Shown here piece by piece: positions 13,949 to 22,750 of a DNA stretch of 24,331 bases. Position 1 is the first letter of the stretch. Every line of letters begins with the position of its first letter. This DNA comes from JAATGI01 sp036510675. Its GTDB lineage: Bacteria; Pseudomonadota; Alphaproteobacteria; ATCC43930; CGMCC-115725. The notes beneath the pieces were generated by a model. The model ran no database searches. It worked only from the letters and a program-made list of their open reading frames with translations, and had not been told where the DNA came from. The stretch is from the NCBI GenBank assembly GCA_036510675.1, contig DATCDN010000024.1, forward strand, positions 1-24,331. Reading direction: 5' to 3'. A program made the position numbers and the translations under genes.

Positions 13949-14485
13949 GTGAACGCACTCAAGCCGGCGGTCGCGGGATTGACCGCCCTCGCCCTTCTCA
14001 GCGCCTGTGCCGCGACGCCCTATGGCCCAAGGGTCCGGGCGATGCCGCCGCCCAGCAAACCCTATAGCGCATTTCAACAGGACGATGCGTTCTGTCGCGG
14101 CGATGCCGCCAACGCGGTGCAGGGCCAGATCGCGGCCGCCAACAATGCCCAGGTCGGCGGCGCGGTGTTCACCACGCTGCTCGGCGCCGCCTTGGGTGCC
14201 GCGGTCGGTGGCGGGCGCGGCGCCGCGATCGGCGCGGCGGCCGGCGCGGGCGCCGGTGGCCTCTATGGCGTCAACGGCGCCCAGTGGCAGCAAATGTCGA
14301 TCCAGCAGCGCTATGACGTCGTTTATGCGCAATGCATGTATGCCCACGGCAACACGATCCCCGGCTATGGCGCCCCGCCGCCCCGCCGGATGATGCGGCC
14401 GGCCTATCCGCCGCCGGGCGGCGATATGAGCATGCCGCCGCCTCCACCTCCGGGTGCGATGCCGCCGCCGCCGCCAGGCGAATAG
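13949..14485 (+). CDS. Glycine-zipper lipoprotein with proline-rich tail
   Basis: From GTG 13949 the 178-residue product starts with a lipoprotein signal ending LLSAC (C20). It continues with an Ala/Gln segment and a glycine zipper (about 70-108: repeated GAALGAAVGGG and GAAIGAAAGAGAGG) that can insert in or lie along membranes. After that come the conserved-looking QQRYDVVYAQCMYAHGN (119-135) and a Pro/Met-rich tail ending in proline runs. Such proteins are common outer-membrane-associated lipoproteins in alphaproteobacteria, often stress-linked; no specific role can be given. Two internal cysteines (C49, C129) may pair. The upstream hairpin separates it from the preceding gene. Confidence 0.83.
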   Translation: MNALKPAVAGLTALALLSACAATPYGPRVRAMPPPSKPYSAFQQDDAFCRGDAANAVQGQIAAANNAQVGGAVFTTLLGAALGAAVGGGRGAAIGAAAGAGAGGLYGVNGAQWQQMSIQQRYDVVYAQCMYAHGNTIPGYGAPPPRRMMRPAYPPPGGDMSMPPPPPPGAMPPPPPGE

Positions 14486-14520
14486 GGCCGCGCCAGCCGT
14501 TCGGTTGCGAACCCCATGAC

Positions 14521-14566
14521 TTTCCCTCTCCCCCCGCTACGCAGGTGGGAAAGGGAGAAGGGGAGA
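14521..14566. repeat. Degenerate pyrimidine/purine inverted repeat
   Basis: TTTCCC (14521-14526) pairs with GGGAAA (14547-14552) and TCTCCC with GGGAGA (14527-14532 and 14553-14558). It lies between two convergent genes and resembles the dispersed C-run/G-run repeat also found within the oxidoreductase gene; it may serve as a transcription-end structure. Confidence 0.5.
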
Positions 14567-14580
14567 TTCCGACCCGCACA

Positions 14581-16269
14581 TTACGACGCCGGGGCGCGTT
14601 GCCGCTTCGCCAGTTCTTCGGCGACCAGTTCCTTTTTCGACAATTTGCCGACCGCCGTCTTGGGCAGGCTGGGGCGGAATTCGAGCTCGGTCGGCACTTC
14701 GTATTTGGCGATCCGGTCGGCGAGAAATCTCTTCAATTCATCAAGGCTGAATTCCGCGGCGCCGGCCTTCAGCGCGATGAACGCCTTCGCCGACTGGCCG
14801 CGATAGGCGTCGGGCACGCCGATCACCGTCACCTCGGCGACGCCGGGATGCTCGTAGATCGCCTCCTCGATATTGCGCGGGAAGACATTGAAGCCGCCCG
14901 AGATGATCAAATCCTTCTTGCGATCGACGATGGTCAGATAGCCGGCGGCGTCGATATAGCCGATATCGCCGGTATGGAATCGGCCGCCGCGAAACGCCTC
15001 TTCGGTGGCGTCGGGCTTGTGCCAATAGCCCTTCATCACGCTCGGGCCGGTGATGCAGATCTCGCCGCGCTCGCCCTGCGCCAGCACGTTGAGGCCGGTG
15101 TCGAGATCGACGATCTCGACACTCGTCAGCGGTGCCGGGATCCCGACCGAGCCGAGATGCGGCTCCTCGTCCATGCGCTGGAAGGTGGCGATCGGCGCGG
15201 TCTCGGTCAGGCCATAGCCTTCGGCCGGGGTGATGCCGGTCAATTCCTTGAAGCGCGTCATCACCTCCATCGGCAGCGGCGCGCCGCCCGAGCCGCATTG
15301 CCGCAACGAGGTCAGATCGAATTCCGTGATGCGCGGATGATTGACCATGGCGGTGAACATGGTCGGCACGCCGGGAAACACAGTGATGCGCTTCTTGGCG
15401 ATGTCGGCGAGCGCGCGCTCGGCATCGAAGCGCAGATGCAGCACGATGGTGGTGGCGACCGCGATCGCGACCTGCATCACGATGCCGAGGCCGAAAATAT
15501 GGAACAGCGGCAGCACCATCAGCGTCTTCTCATCGCCCGCGCGGACAAAATCGCCGAGCCAGCGATTGCGGATATCGACCACCGCGCGGAAATTGGCGTG
15601 GGTCAGCATCGCGCCCTTGGGCTCGCCGGTGGTGCCGCCGGTATAGACCAGGCAGGCGATCTCGTCGGCGAGGGGGCCGCGCGGATGCGCGACATACTTG
15701 CCGTCATTGTCGATCAACTGGGCATAGTCGATTTCGGTGCCCGGTCCGGGAACGCGCTCCGCCGGCGGCCCCGCCACCGCGCGCGCGACCGGCGCCGGCA
15801 TGAAATCGTCGAGCGCGCACACCACGATGGCGCGCAGTTGCTCCTTGCCCTTCAGCGCCGCGACCTGCGGATAGAGCGTCGGCAGGCCCAGCGTCACGAT
15901 AACCTGCGCCTCGGAATCCTTGAGGAAATAGCCGAGCTCGCGCGGCGCCGCCAACGGGCTGAACGGCACCACCCGCCCGCCAGCCATCAGGATGCCGTAG
16001 AAACAGATGATGAAATGCGGGCTGTTCGGCAGATGCAGCGCCACCTGCACGCCCGGCCCGACGCCCAGTGCCTGAAACCCCTTGGCCGCGCGCCGCGCCA
16101 GATCGAGCAACTCGCGATAGGAGATGATGCGGTCATAGAAATCGATCGCCGCCACATCGGGAAAGCCGCGCGCCGCATCCGCCAGCATGTTCTCCAGCGG
16201 CGCGGGCGCCGGCAGGGGCTCGCTCCAGCTGATGCCGGGCGGATAGGATTGTTCCCAGATACGCGCCAT
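14581..16269 (-). CDS. Long-chain fatty acid--CoA ligase (AMP-forming acyl-CoA synthetase)
   Basis: The enzyme activates carboxylic acids through an acyl-adenylate to acyl-CoA. From ATG 16269 (GGGAGG seven bases upstream) the 562-residue product begins MARIWEQSYPPGISW. It contains the P-loop-like LVYTGGTTGEPKG (207-219), EGYGLTETAP, the TGDIGYID hinge region, VDRKKDLIISGGFNVFPRNIE, and the C-terminal PKTAVGKLSKKEL with the catalytic-type lysine. These are the A3, A5, A7-A8 and A10 motifs of the adenylate-forming family. Sequence character is FadD-like, but chain-length specificity cannot be read. It is divergent from the ferredoxin gene across a 117-bp promoter region. Confidence 0.92.
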   Translation of the reverse strand: MARIWEQSYPPGISWSEPLPAPAPLENMLADAARGFPDVAAIDFYDRIISYRELLDLARRAAKGFQALGVGPGVQVALHLPNSPHFIICFYGILMAGGRVVPFSPLAAPRELGYFLKDSEAQVIVTLGLPTLYPQVAALKGKEQLRAIVVCALDDFMPAPVARAVAGPPAERVPGPGTEIDYAQLIDNDGKYVAHPRGPLADEIACLVYTGGTTGEPKGAMLTHANFRAVVDIRNRWLGDFVRAGDEKTLMVLPLFHIFGLGIVMQVAIAVATTIVLHLRFDAERALADIAKKRITVFPGVPTMFTAMVNHPRITEFDLTSLRQCGSGGAPLPMEVMTRFKELTGITPAEGYGLTETAPIATFQRMDEEPHLGSVGIPAPLTSVEIVDLDTGLNVLAQGERGEICITGPSVMKGYWHKPDATEEAFRGGRFHTGDIGYIDAAGYLTIVDRKKDLIISGGFNVFPRNIEEAIYEHPGVAEVTVIGVPDAYRGQSAKAFIALKAGAAEFSLDELKRFLADRIAKYEVPTELEFRPSLPKTAVGKLSKKELVAEELAKRQRAPAS

Positions 16270-16276
16270 GAAACGG

Positions 16277-16282
16277 CCTCCC
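16277..16282 (-). promoter_or_regulatory. Ribosome binding site for the acyl-CoA ligase
   Basis: GGGAGG on the minus strand, seven bases before ATG 16269, decides this start over a longer frame beginning at 16344. Confidence 0.75.
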
Positions 16283-16386
16283 TCGGTGCCCGAAGAGCCG
16301 ATTTTTTTGGCTCGTCGGCAAGATTGCAACCCTATTACAGGCATATTGGCGTTGCAAACCAGCGTGGTGCGCCCTTATTAGAGCCC

Positions 16387-16743
16387 ATGTCCGATCGCGC
16401 ACCCGCCGACTTACCGCTTTATTTCGCCACCCATGTCTTTTGCTGCACCAACCGGCGGCCGGATGGGCATCCGCGCGGCAGTTGCGCCGCGAAGGGCAGC
16501 GAGAAGCTGCGCAACTATATGAAGGTCCGGGCCAAGGAGCTCGGCATCAAGGGCACGCGCATCAACAGCGCGGGGTGTCTCGACCGCTGCGAGCTGGGGC
16601 CGTCGCTGGTGATCTATCCCGAGGGCGTGTGGTATCGCTATGACACCACCGCCGACATCGACGAGATCCTGCAAACGCATCTCGTCGAGGGCGGGCGGGT
16701 CGAGCGGCTGTTGATGCCGCCCGAGATCGCCACCAAGGGCTAG
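16387..16743 (+). CDS. Thioredoxin-like [2Fe-2S] ferredoxin
   Basis: The 118-residue protein belongs to the thioredoxin-fold 2Fe-2S ferredoxins, small electron carriers. The likely cluster ligands are C20 in HVFCCTNRRPDGHPRG, C33 in GSCAAKG, and C64 and C68 in AGCLDRCELGP; C19 is an extra cysteine directly before the first ligand. The VIYPEGVWY segment is also typical. I chose ATG 16387 because the family motif starts about 15 residues later; a much longer open frame upstream is antisense to the ligase gene. The stop abuts that of the convergent hydrolase gene (TAGCTA, 16741-16746). Redox partner unknown; it could serve any ferredoxin-dependent enzyme, including the oxidoreductase in this window (speculative). 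Confidence 0.9.
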   Translation: MSDRAPADLPLYFATHVFCCTNRRPDGHPRGSCAAKGSEKLRNYMKVRAKELGIKGTRINSAGCLDRCELGPSLVIYPEGVWYRYDTTADIDEILQTHLVEGGRVERLLMPPEIATKG

Positions 16744-17532
16744 CTATTTCTTCAAATACTCGTTGAAGAAATCGGTCATCGCGATCCACGAGCGGTGATC
16801 CGCCTCGGCATTGTAGGCGGCGCCCTTGGAATTGTCGTTGCCGGCCGAGACCATGGTATAGGCGTGGACGGCGTTGCTGTACTGAACCATCTGCCAATCG
16901 ACATGGGCGGCGCGCATCTCGGCCTCGAACGCCGCGACATCCTTCTGCGGCACCACCGGATCGTCACCGCCTTGAAGGGCCAGGATATGGCCCTTGATGT
17001 TCTTGGCGTCGGCCGGATTGGGCGTGGTGAGAATGCCGTGGAACACCACGGTCGCCACGATCGGCGCGCCGGTGCGGTCGAGCTCCAGCGCGGTGCCACC
17101 GCCGAAGCAATAGCCGATCATGCCGATGCGGCTGGTATCGACCATCTGGTTGCCGGCCAGCACCGCCAGCCCCGCTTTCGCCCGCGCGCGCCACAGCGCG
17201 TTGTCATGCTCCACCTTCGCCATCACGCCGAAGCCTTCCTTCGGGCTCTTCGGGTGCACGTCCTTGCCATAGACGTCGGCGGCGAACGCGACATAGCCCA
17301 TCTTGGCCAGCTTCTCGGCGATGCCCTGCTCGAACGGCGTCAGGCCCATAAATTGATGCATGATCAGCACGCCCGGGCGCTTGCCGGTGACGGCGTCGTC
17401 GTAGGCGAGGAAGCCGCGCAGCGCGGTGCCGCCTTGACTGTAATCGATACTCTCGGTCTTGATTTCGGCGCGGGCGGCCTGGCCGGCGAGCAGAAGGCCG
17501 CAAGCGAGCGCCGCGAACAGCTTGAGCGTCAT
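16744..17532 (-). CDS. Exported dienelactone hydrolase family protein
   Basis: The 262-residue product has a signal peptide (hydrophobic 4-20, cleavage probably after A22) and an alpha/beta-hydrolase domain. The nucleophile elbow is GYCFGGG with cysteine C142, as in dienelactone hydrolases; the acid is D190/D191 in GGDDPVVP and the base H223 in NAVHAYT. The early MHQFMGLTPFEQGIAEKLAKMGY segment matches the family. Dienelactone hydrolase proper is cytoplasmic, so this exported relative probably acts on another ester in the periplasm. A GGGGAG-like site precedes ATG 17532. It is divergent from the small Cys-rich protein gene. Confidence 0.9.
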   Translation of the reverse strand: MTLKLFAALACGLLLAGQAARAEIKTESIDYSQGGTALRGFLAYDDAVTGKRPGVLIMHQFMGLTPFEQGIAEKLAKMGYVAFAADVYGKDVHPKSPKEGFGVMAKVEHDNALWRARAKAGLAVLAGNQMVDTSRIGMIGYCFGGGTALELDRTGAPIVATVVFHGILTTPNPADAKNIKGHILALQGGDDPVVPQKDVAAFEAEMRAAHVDWQMVQYSNAVHAYTMVSAGNDNSKGAAYNAEADHRSWIAMTDFFNEYLKK

Positions 17533-17690
17533 CCCCGTATCTCCCCACGATTATGCTTGTTAGTGCGAATGGCGCGACTCTGCCCCCGGCGGCGCGCGCC
17601 TGTCAATCGAGCGGCATCGATGCTGCACAGGGCGGGGCGAGGGTGATAATCTCCCGCGCGGGCGAGGGGCAAGGCGAAGGGCGGGCGGGC

Positions 17691-18065
17691 ATGGAATGGA
17701 CGCGCGGGGTGGTGCTGGCATGCGTGGCGCTGTTATCGGTCATCGGCATGGCGGCGGCCCGGCCGCCCGCCAACTATAATCCCGCGCTGCATGCCTGGTA
17801 CGAGAGCCTGCGTGAGCCGGGCACCGGTATCGGCTGCTGCTCGGAGGCGGATTGTAAAGTTCTCGCCGCCGACGAACTAAAGCAAACCAAGGATGGTTAT
17901 CAGGTACGGGTTCGGAATCTTTGGGTCGCGGTGCCGCCCGACAAGATTTTGGAGCACCAATGGAACCCCACCGGCGGCGTCGTCGCCTGTTATGGACCGG
18001 GGCGCGGCGCCGAGGATCAGTCGCGCATCGTGATCTACTGTTTCGTTCGAGGTACCGAGGCGTAG
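17691..18065 (+). CDS. Small exported Cys-rich protein (CCSEADC motif), unknown function
   Basis: From ATG 17691 the product is 124 residues: a signal peptide (about 1-23, ending AAA|R), then PANYNPALHAWYESLREPGTGIGCCSEADC with C49, C50 and C55, and two later cysteines, C100 and C117. Five cysteines in a mature exported domain suggest disulphides. CCSxxDC proteins of about this size occur in many alphaproteobacteria without assigned function. I preferred ATG 17691 over an upstream start at 17553 because it puts the signal peptide at the N-terminus; the preceding G-rich run may act as ribosome site. It lies 7 bp upstream of greB and probably shares its transcript. Confidence 0.8.
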   Translation: MEWTRGVVLACVALLSVIGMAAARPPANYNPALHAWYESLREPGTGIGCCSEADCKVLAADELKQTKDGYQVRVRNLWVAVPPDKILEHQWNPTGGVVACYGPGRGAEDQSRIVIYCFVRGTEA

Positions 18066-18072
18066 CAGCGTC

Positions 18073-18630
18073 ATGAGCAAAGCCTTCACCAAGGAAACCG
18101 ACACCGACATCGACGACAAGGGTGCCGCCGCCGAGCCGGCGCCGCTGCCGCCCGGCACCAAGAACTATATCACCCGTGCCGGCTTCGACGCGCTGCAGGC
18201 GGAATTGCGCGACCTGCTCAAGGTCCAGCGCCCGAAGGTCGTCGAGACCGTGTCCTGGGCCGCCGGCAATGGCGACCGTTCCGAGAATGGCGATTACATC
18301 TATGGCAAGAAGCGCCTGCGCGAGATCGACCATCGCATCCGCTTTCTGACAAAGCGCCTCGAGATCGCCGAAGTGGTCGATCCGGCGCAACAGAAGGCGC
18401 GCGACCGCGTATTCTTCGGCGCCACCGTCACCTATGAAGATGCGCAAGGCATGGAGCGCACCGTCACCATCGTCGGCATCGACGAGGCGGACGCCGATCG
18501 CGGCCGGGTCAGCTGGATTTCGCCGGTCGCCCGCGCGCTGTTGAAGGCCCGCATCGGCGACGCGGTGGAACTGCGCACCCCCGCCGGGCCCGAGCCGATC
18601 GAAGTGGTGGCGATCAGCTACCCGGATTAG
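18073..18630 (+). CDS. greB: Transcription elongation factor GreB
   Basis: GreB enters the secondary channel of RNA polymerase and stimulates cleavage of backtracked transcripts. The 185-residue product has a non-conserved, Asp/Ala/Pro-rich 27-residue N-terminal extension, then the coiled-coil domain with the acidic tip GDRSENGDY (D68, E71) and YGKKRLREIDHRIRFLTKRLE. The C-terminal FKBP-like domain has VFFGATVTYED, SWISPVARALLKARIGD and TPAGPEPIEVV. The SWAAGNGDRSENGDY and KKRLREID wording is GreB-like rather than GreA-like. Its 3' end overlaps the convergent holA 3' end by 17 bp. Confidence 0.92.
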   Translation: MSKAFTKETDTDIDDKGAAAEPAPLPPGTKNYITRAGFDALQAELRDLLKVQRPKVVETVSWAAGNGDRSENGDYIYGKKRLREIDHRIRFLTKRLEIAEVVDPAQQKARDRVFFGATVTYEDAQGMERTVTIVGIDEADADRGRVSWISPVARALLKARIGDAVELRTPAGPEPIEVVAISYPD

Positions 18631-19666
18631 CCGAGCGCCGGGCCTCGGCGACGCGGCGCGCGATGCGCAACAGCGCGTCGCGGCAGATTGCGTCGGGCGG
18701 CGGGCCGGTGCGCTTGACGTTGATCTCGGCATCGAACAGCAGGCTCAGCGCGGCGCGGGCGCGGCGCGCCGGCCACAGGCGCAATTGCGCCTTGATGCGG
18801 TCGGCGGTCTTGAAGAACACTGGCGGGCGCAGCGCCCGCAGCGCCTCGTCGTCACTGGCGCCGCCCTCCATCTTTGCCGCCGCGAGATGCAGGCGCGTCA
18901 CATGGCGTTGCGCCGCGCGCAGCACCGAAACCGGGCTTTCGCCCTCGGCGAACAGGCGGTCGAGCGCCCGCTCCAGCATCGCGATATCGCCCTCGGCCGC
19001 CGCCAGCACCGCGTCATCCATCTCCATCGCGGCGGTGTCGCCGACCGAGGCCTGGGCATCCGCCAGCCCGACCGTGCCGCCATCGCCGGCATAGAGCGCC
19101 AGCTTCTCCAATTCGCGCCGGCTCAGGCCGCGATCGCCGCCGAGATGATCGACCAGATACGCCGTCGCCTCGTCATCGACGCGGATTTTGTGCTCGCCCA
19201 TGATCTCGCGCACCAGCGCATGCAGGTCGCGGGCATTGTCGGCATAGCAGGGGATGGCGACGGCGGCGTCCGCCGCCTCGAAGGCGCGGCGCAGCGACGA
19301 GCGCGCGCTAAGATCGCCCGCCTCCACCAGGACGAAACCGTCGCCCGGCACCGATGCCTTGAAGAAGCGCTGGAACAGATTGCCGACGGCGTCGCCGGCG
19401 TCGCGCACGCGGATCAGGCGGCGGCCGCCGAACATGCTGATCTGGCCGATTTCGGCCGCCAGCATGTCGGGATCGTCGCCCAATGCCGCCGGCGCCAGCT
19501 CGGCGACGCGGAACGCGTCCGTGGGGTCGTCGCAGATCGCGCGCGCCAGCATCGCCGCGCGCTCCCGCACCCGCCCGGCATCGGGGCCATAGATCAGCGC
19601 GGCGCGCGCGGCGCGGTCCGGCGCCTTGAGGAAACCGTCGATCCGGCCTGCCGCGAGCTTAGTCAC
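18614..19666 (-). CDS. holA: DNA polymerase III delta subunit (clamp-loader)
   Basis: HolA opens the sliding clamp within the clamp loader. The 350-residue protein shows the family pattern: ALIYGPDAGRVRERAAMLA near the N-terminus, MFGGRRLIRVRDA, the LHALVREIMGEHKIRVDDEATAYLVDHLGGDRG segment, ELEKLALYAG, and a C-terminal helical part with RLHLAAAKMEGG and PPVFFK. The start is GTG at 19666. It follows lptE by 9 bp in an order (DUF3576 gene, leuS, lptE, holA) found in many alphaproteobacteria. The 3' end overlaps greB. Confidence 0.93.
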   Translation of the reverse strand: MTKLAAGRIDGFLKAPDRAARAALIYGPDAGRVRERAAMLARAICDDPTDAFRVAELAPAALGDDPDMLAAEIGQISMFGGRRLIRVRDAGDAVGNLFQRFFKASVPGDGFVLVEAGDLSARSSLRRAFEAADAAVAIPCYADNARDLHALVREIMGEHKIRVDDEATAYLVDHLGGDRGLSRRELEKLALYAGDGGTVGLADAQASVGDTAAMEMDDAVLAAAEGDIAMLERALDRLFAEGESPVSVLRAAQRHVTRLHLAAAKMEGGASDDEALRALRPPVFFKTADRIKAQLRLWPARRARAALSLLFDAEINVKRTGPPPDAICRDALLRIARRVAEARRSANPGS

Positions 19667-19675
19667 GGCGGAGGC

Positions 19676-20194
19676 TCACGGACTGGCGCGGCGGTTGTGA
19701 AAATAAATCCCCAGCCGCGCCTCGATCTGCTGGCCGATATCCTCGACGACGCGTTTCTCGGCGCTGCTTTTGCCGATCTCGCTGGCATAGGCGTCGGGGA
19801 CGATATTGTAATCGGCGATCGATTGGATTTTACCGCGATAGAGGATGGTCTTGTTGTCGAGCGAGGTCAGCGCGACATCCGTTGCCGCCGACACGGAGCC
19901 GCGCGACGAGACGTTGCTGAGGTTGGTGGCGAGGAAATCCTGCTTGATCAGCACCGCGACGTGAAGCGCATAGCGGCGCGGTACGAGATCGCCATCGGGA
20001 TTGAAATCCTTCTCCAGCTGCCATTGCAGCAACTGGCCGATATGCTCCCGGATCGGCATGATCTTGACCGATGCCAGCTCGGCTTCCATGCCGTGACGCG
20101 CCGGCTCGCCATAGAGCGGCTGAAACCCGCATCCGGCGAGGCAAGGCGCCAGCAGGGCGGCGGCGATCAGCGCTCTGCCTCCGCGCCGCGCCAT
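19676..20194 (-). CDS. lptE: LPS-assembly lipoprotein LptE
   Basis: LptE plugs the LptD barrel that inserts lipopolysaccharide into the outer membrane. The 172-residue product has a lipoprotein signal ending CLAGC (C22), followed by GFQPLYG, the hallmark of alphaproteobacterial LptE, and the family's VKIMPIREHIGQLL and long beta-rich ALTSLDNKTILYRGKIQSIADYNIV segment. It starts directly after the leuS stop (0 bp gap), indicating tight coupling. The LptE-leuS-holA linkage is a known alphaproteobacterial neighbourhood. Confidence 0.93.
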   Translation of the reverse strand: MARRGGRALIAAALLAPCLAGCGFQPLYGEPARHGMEAELASVKIMPIREHIGQLLQWQLEKDFNPDGDLVPRRYALHVAVLIKQDFLATNLSNVSSRGSVSAATDVALTSLDNKTILYRGKIQSIADYNIVPDAYASEIGKSSAEKRVVEDIGQQIEARLGIYFHNRRASP

Positions 20195-22723
20195 CTACAC
20201 CACCAGATTGACGATGCGGTTGGGCACCACGATGATCTTGCGCGCGGGCTTGCCGGCCATGGCGCGCACGGCGCCGTCGGCGGCCAGCGCCGCTTGCGAC
20301 GCGGTGTCCCGATCCGCATCGCGCGGCAATTCGATGGTGGCGCGCAGCTTGCCGTTGACCTGGACCGCGACGATGACCAGCTCGTCGATCAGCAACGCCG
20401 CCTCGGCCTTCGGCCACGGCTCGTCCGCCAACAGCGTGGCATGACCCAGCCGGTGCCACAATTCCTCGGTCAGATGCGGCATGATCGGGTTGATGAGGCG
20501 CACCGCCGCCTCGATACCTTCGCGCAGCACCGCCGGCGGCAATTCGGCGCCCTCGGCCTCGAGGAGGTTGGTCAGCTCGCGAATCCGCGCCACCGCGCGG
20601 TTGAAGCGGAATTTGTCGAAATCGTCGGTGACGGTGGCGATGGCGCGATGGATGGCGCGCCGCGCCGGCGCATCGCCGCCGGCGCCTCCGCCGGGCGGCG
20701 GCAGAGCGGCGTTGGTGGCGAGCCGCCACAGCCGGTTGACATAGCGCCACACGCCTTCGATGCCGGCATCGGTCCAGTCGAGATCGCGCTCGGGCGGGCT
20801 GTCGGAGAGCAGATAGAGCCGCGCGGTGTCGGCGCCATATTGCTCGGTGATCGCTTCCAGCCCGACGACGTTCTTCTTCGACTTCGACATTTTTTCGCCG
20901 CGCCCGACCGCGACGGCGCCGCCGCGCTCATCGACGGGGCCGCTCGGCCCGACGAGCACTTCCTCCGGAAACAGCCAATTGCCGGCCAGATCCTGATAGG
21001 TCTCGTGGCACACCATGCCCTGGGTGAAGAGGCCGGCGAACGGCTCGCCGATGTCGAGATAGCCGCAATCGCGCAAGGCCCGCGTGAAGAAGCGCGAATA
21101 GAGCAGATGCAGCACGGCATGTTCGATGCCGCCGATATATTGATCGACCGGTAGCCAGTAATCGACATCGCGGCGCTCAAACGCGATGGCCGCGCGCGGC
21201 GAGCAAAAGCGTGCGAAATACCAGGAGGATTCGAAGAACGTGTCGAAGGTATCGGTCTCGCGGGTCGCCGCCCCACCGCAAACAGGGCAGGTCACATGCT
21301 TCCAGGTCGGATGACGGTCGAGCGGATTGCCCGGCTGGTCGAAGCTGACATCGTCGGGAAGGCGCACCGGCAGGTCACGCTCCGGCACCGGCACGATGCC
21401 GCACGCGCCGCAATGGATCACCGGAATGGGACAGCCCCAATAGCGCTGACGCGAGACGCCCCAATCGCGCAGGCGATACTGGGTCGTGCCCTCGCCGACG
21501 CCGCGCTCCATGAGCCGCGCGATCATCCGCCGCTTCGCCTCGGGCACCGGCAGGCCATTCAGGAAATCGGAATGGAACAGCACGCCGGCATAATCGGTAT
21601 AGGCGTCGGCGCCGATATCGAAATCGTCGCCGGCATCCTTCGGCCGCACCACTGGCGTCACCGGTAGCGTATATTTCCGGGCAAATTCCAGATCGCGCTG
21701 GTCATGCGCGGGACAGCCGAAGATCGCGCCCGTGCCATAGTCCATCAGCACGAAATTGGCGACATAGACCGGCAGGTGCCAATCCGGGTCGAGCGGGTGG
21801 GCCGCCCGGAGGCCAGTGTCATAGCCGCGCTTTTCCGCGGTCTCGATCGCCGCCTCGCTGGTGCCGGCGCGATTGCAGTCGGCGATGAAGTCGGCCAGTG
21901 CCGGGTCGCGCGCCGCCACCTCCGTCGCCAGCGGATGGTTCGGCGAAATCGCGAGGAAGCTCGCGCCGTACAGCGTGTCGGGCCGGGTGGTGAAGACTTC
22001 CAGCCGGTCGGCGCGGCCGGCGAGGGCAAAGAATACGCGCGCGCCCTCCGACTTGCCGATCCAATTCTCTTGCATGATGCGGACCCGCTCGGGCCAGCGC
22101 TCCAGCGTCTTTAGGGCATCGAGCAGCTCGTCGGCGTAGTTCGTGATGCGCAGGAACCATTGCGCCAGCAGGCGCTTTTCCACCGGCGCGCCGGAACGCC
22201 AGCCGCGCCCATCGATGACCTGTTCGTTGGCAAGGACGGTATGTTCCTCGGGGTCCCAATTGACCCAGCTTTCCTTGCGGTAGGCGAGGCCGGCCGCAAG
22301 AAAATCCAGGAACATCTTCTGCTCATGCCGATAATAATCCGGATGGCAGGTCGCGATCTCGCGCGACCAATCATAGGCGATGCCCATGCGCTGCAGCTGG
22401 TCGCGCATGGTCGCGATATTGCTGTAGGTCCATTCCTTGGGGTGGACGCCGCCGGCGATCGCGGCATTCTCGGCGGGTAGGCCGAACGCGTCCCAGCCCA
22501 TCGGGTGCAGCACGTTGAAGCCCTGGGCGCGCTTATGGCGCGCGACCACGTCGCCCATCGTATAGTTGCGGACATGGCCGACATGGAGCCGCCCCGACGG
22601 ATAGGGAAACATCTCCAGCACATAATATTTCGGCCGCGACGGATCGGTGACCGCGGCGAATGTCGCGCGGTCCCGCCAGACCGACTGCCACTTCGCCTCG
22701 GTCTCCTTGGAGGAATAAGTCAT
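20195..22723 (-). CDS. leuS: Leucyl-tRNA synthetase
   Basis: LeuS charges tRNA-Leu. The 842-residue protein is of normal length for the bacterial type. The HIGH-class motif is HVGH (47-50) within PYPSGRLHVGHVRNY; KMSKS is intact at 611-615 (GEKMSKSKKN). The editing (CP1) domain (TRPDTLYGASFLAISPNHPLA) and a zinc-binding-like CGAC...CPVCGG region are present. The ATG at 22723 follows a weak ribosome site, 27 bp after the DUF3576 lipoprotein stop. Order and orientation argue for a four-gene transcript with lptE and holA. Confidence 0.97.
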   Translation of the reverse strand: MTYSSKETEAKWQSVWRDRATFAAVTDPSRPKYYVLEMFPYPSGRLHVGHVRNYTMGDVVARHKRAQGFNVLHPMGWDAFGLPAENAAIAGGVHPKEWTYSNIATMRDQLQRMGIAYDWSREIATCHPDYYRHEQKMFLDFLAAGLAYRKESWVNWDPEEHTVLANEQVIDGRGWRSGAPVEKRLLAQWFLRITNYADELLDALKTLERWPERVRIMQENWIGKSEGARVFFALAGRADRLEVFTTRPDTLYGASFLAISPNHPLATEVAARDPALADFIADCNRAGTSEAAIETAEKRGYDTGLRAAHPLDPDWHLPVYVANFVLMDYGTGAIFGCPAHDQRDLEFARKYTLPVTPVVRPKDAGDDFDIGADAYTDYAGVLFHSDFLNGLPVPEAKRRMIARLMERGVGEGTTQYRLRDWGVSRQRYWGCPIPVIHCGACGIVPVPERDLPVRLPDDVSFDQPGNPLDRHPTWKHVTCPVCGGAATRETDTFDTFFESSWYFARFCSPRAAIAFERRDVDYWLPVDQYIGGIEHAVLHLLYSRFFTRALRDCGYLDIGEPFAGLFTQGMVCHETYQDLAGNWLFPEEVLVGPSGPVDERGGAVAVGRGEKMSKSKKNVVGLEAITEQYGADTARLYLLSDSPPERDLDWTDAGIEGVWRYVNRLWRLATNAALPPPGGGAGGDAPARRAIHRAIATVTDDFDKFRFNRAVARIRELTNLLEAEGAELPPAVLREGIEAAVRLINPIMPHLTEELWHRLGHATLLADEPWPKAEAALLIDELVIVAVQVNGKLRATIELPRDADRDTASQAALAADGAVRAMAGKPARKIIVVPNRIVNLVV

Positions 22724-22750
22724 GGGGGCGCGCGGTCGGGCGGCCGCCCG

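Noticed and set aside
14332..16743. Plus-strand open frame of about 800 codons
   Set aside because: Most of it is antisense to the acyl-CoA ligase, which carries all family motifs. Only its last 119 codons, from ATG 16387, are a real gene (the ferredoxin).
18785..21154. Plus-strand open frame of about 790 codons
   Set aside because: It is antisense to holA, lptE and leuS and has an Arg/His/Gln-rich composition with no recognisable motif, as expected for a GC-rich shadow frame.
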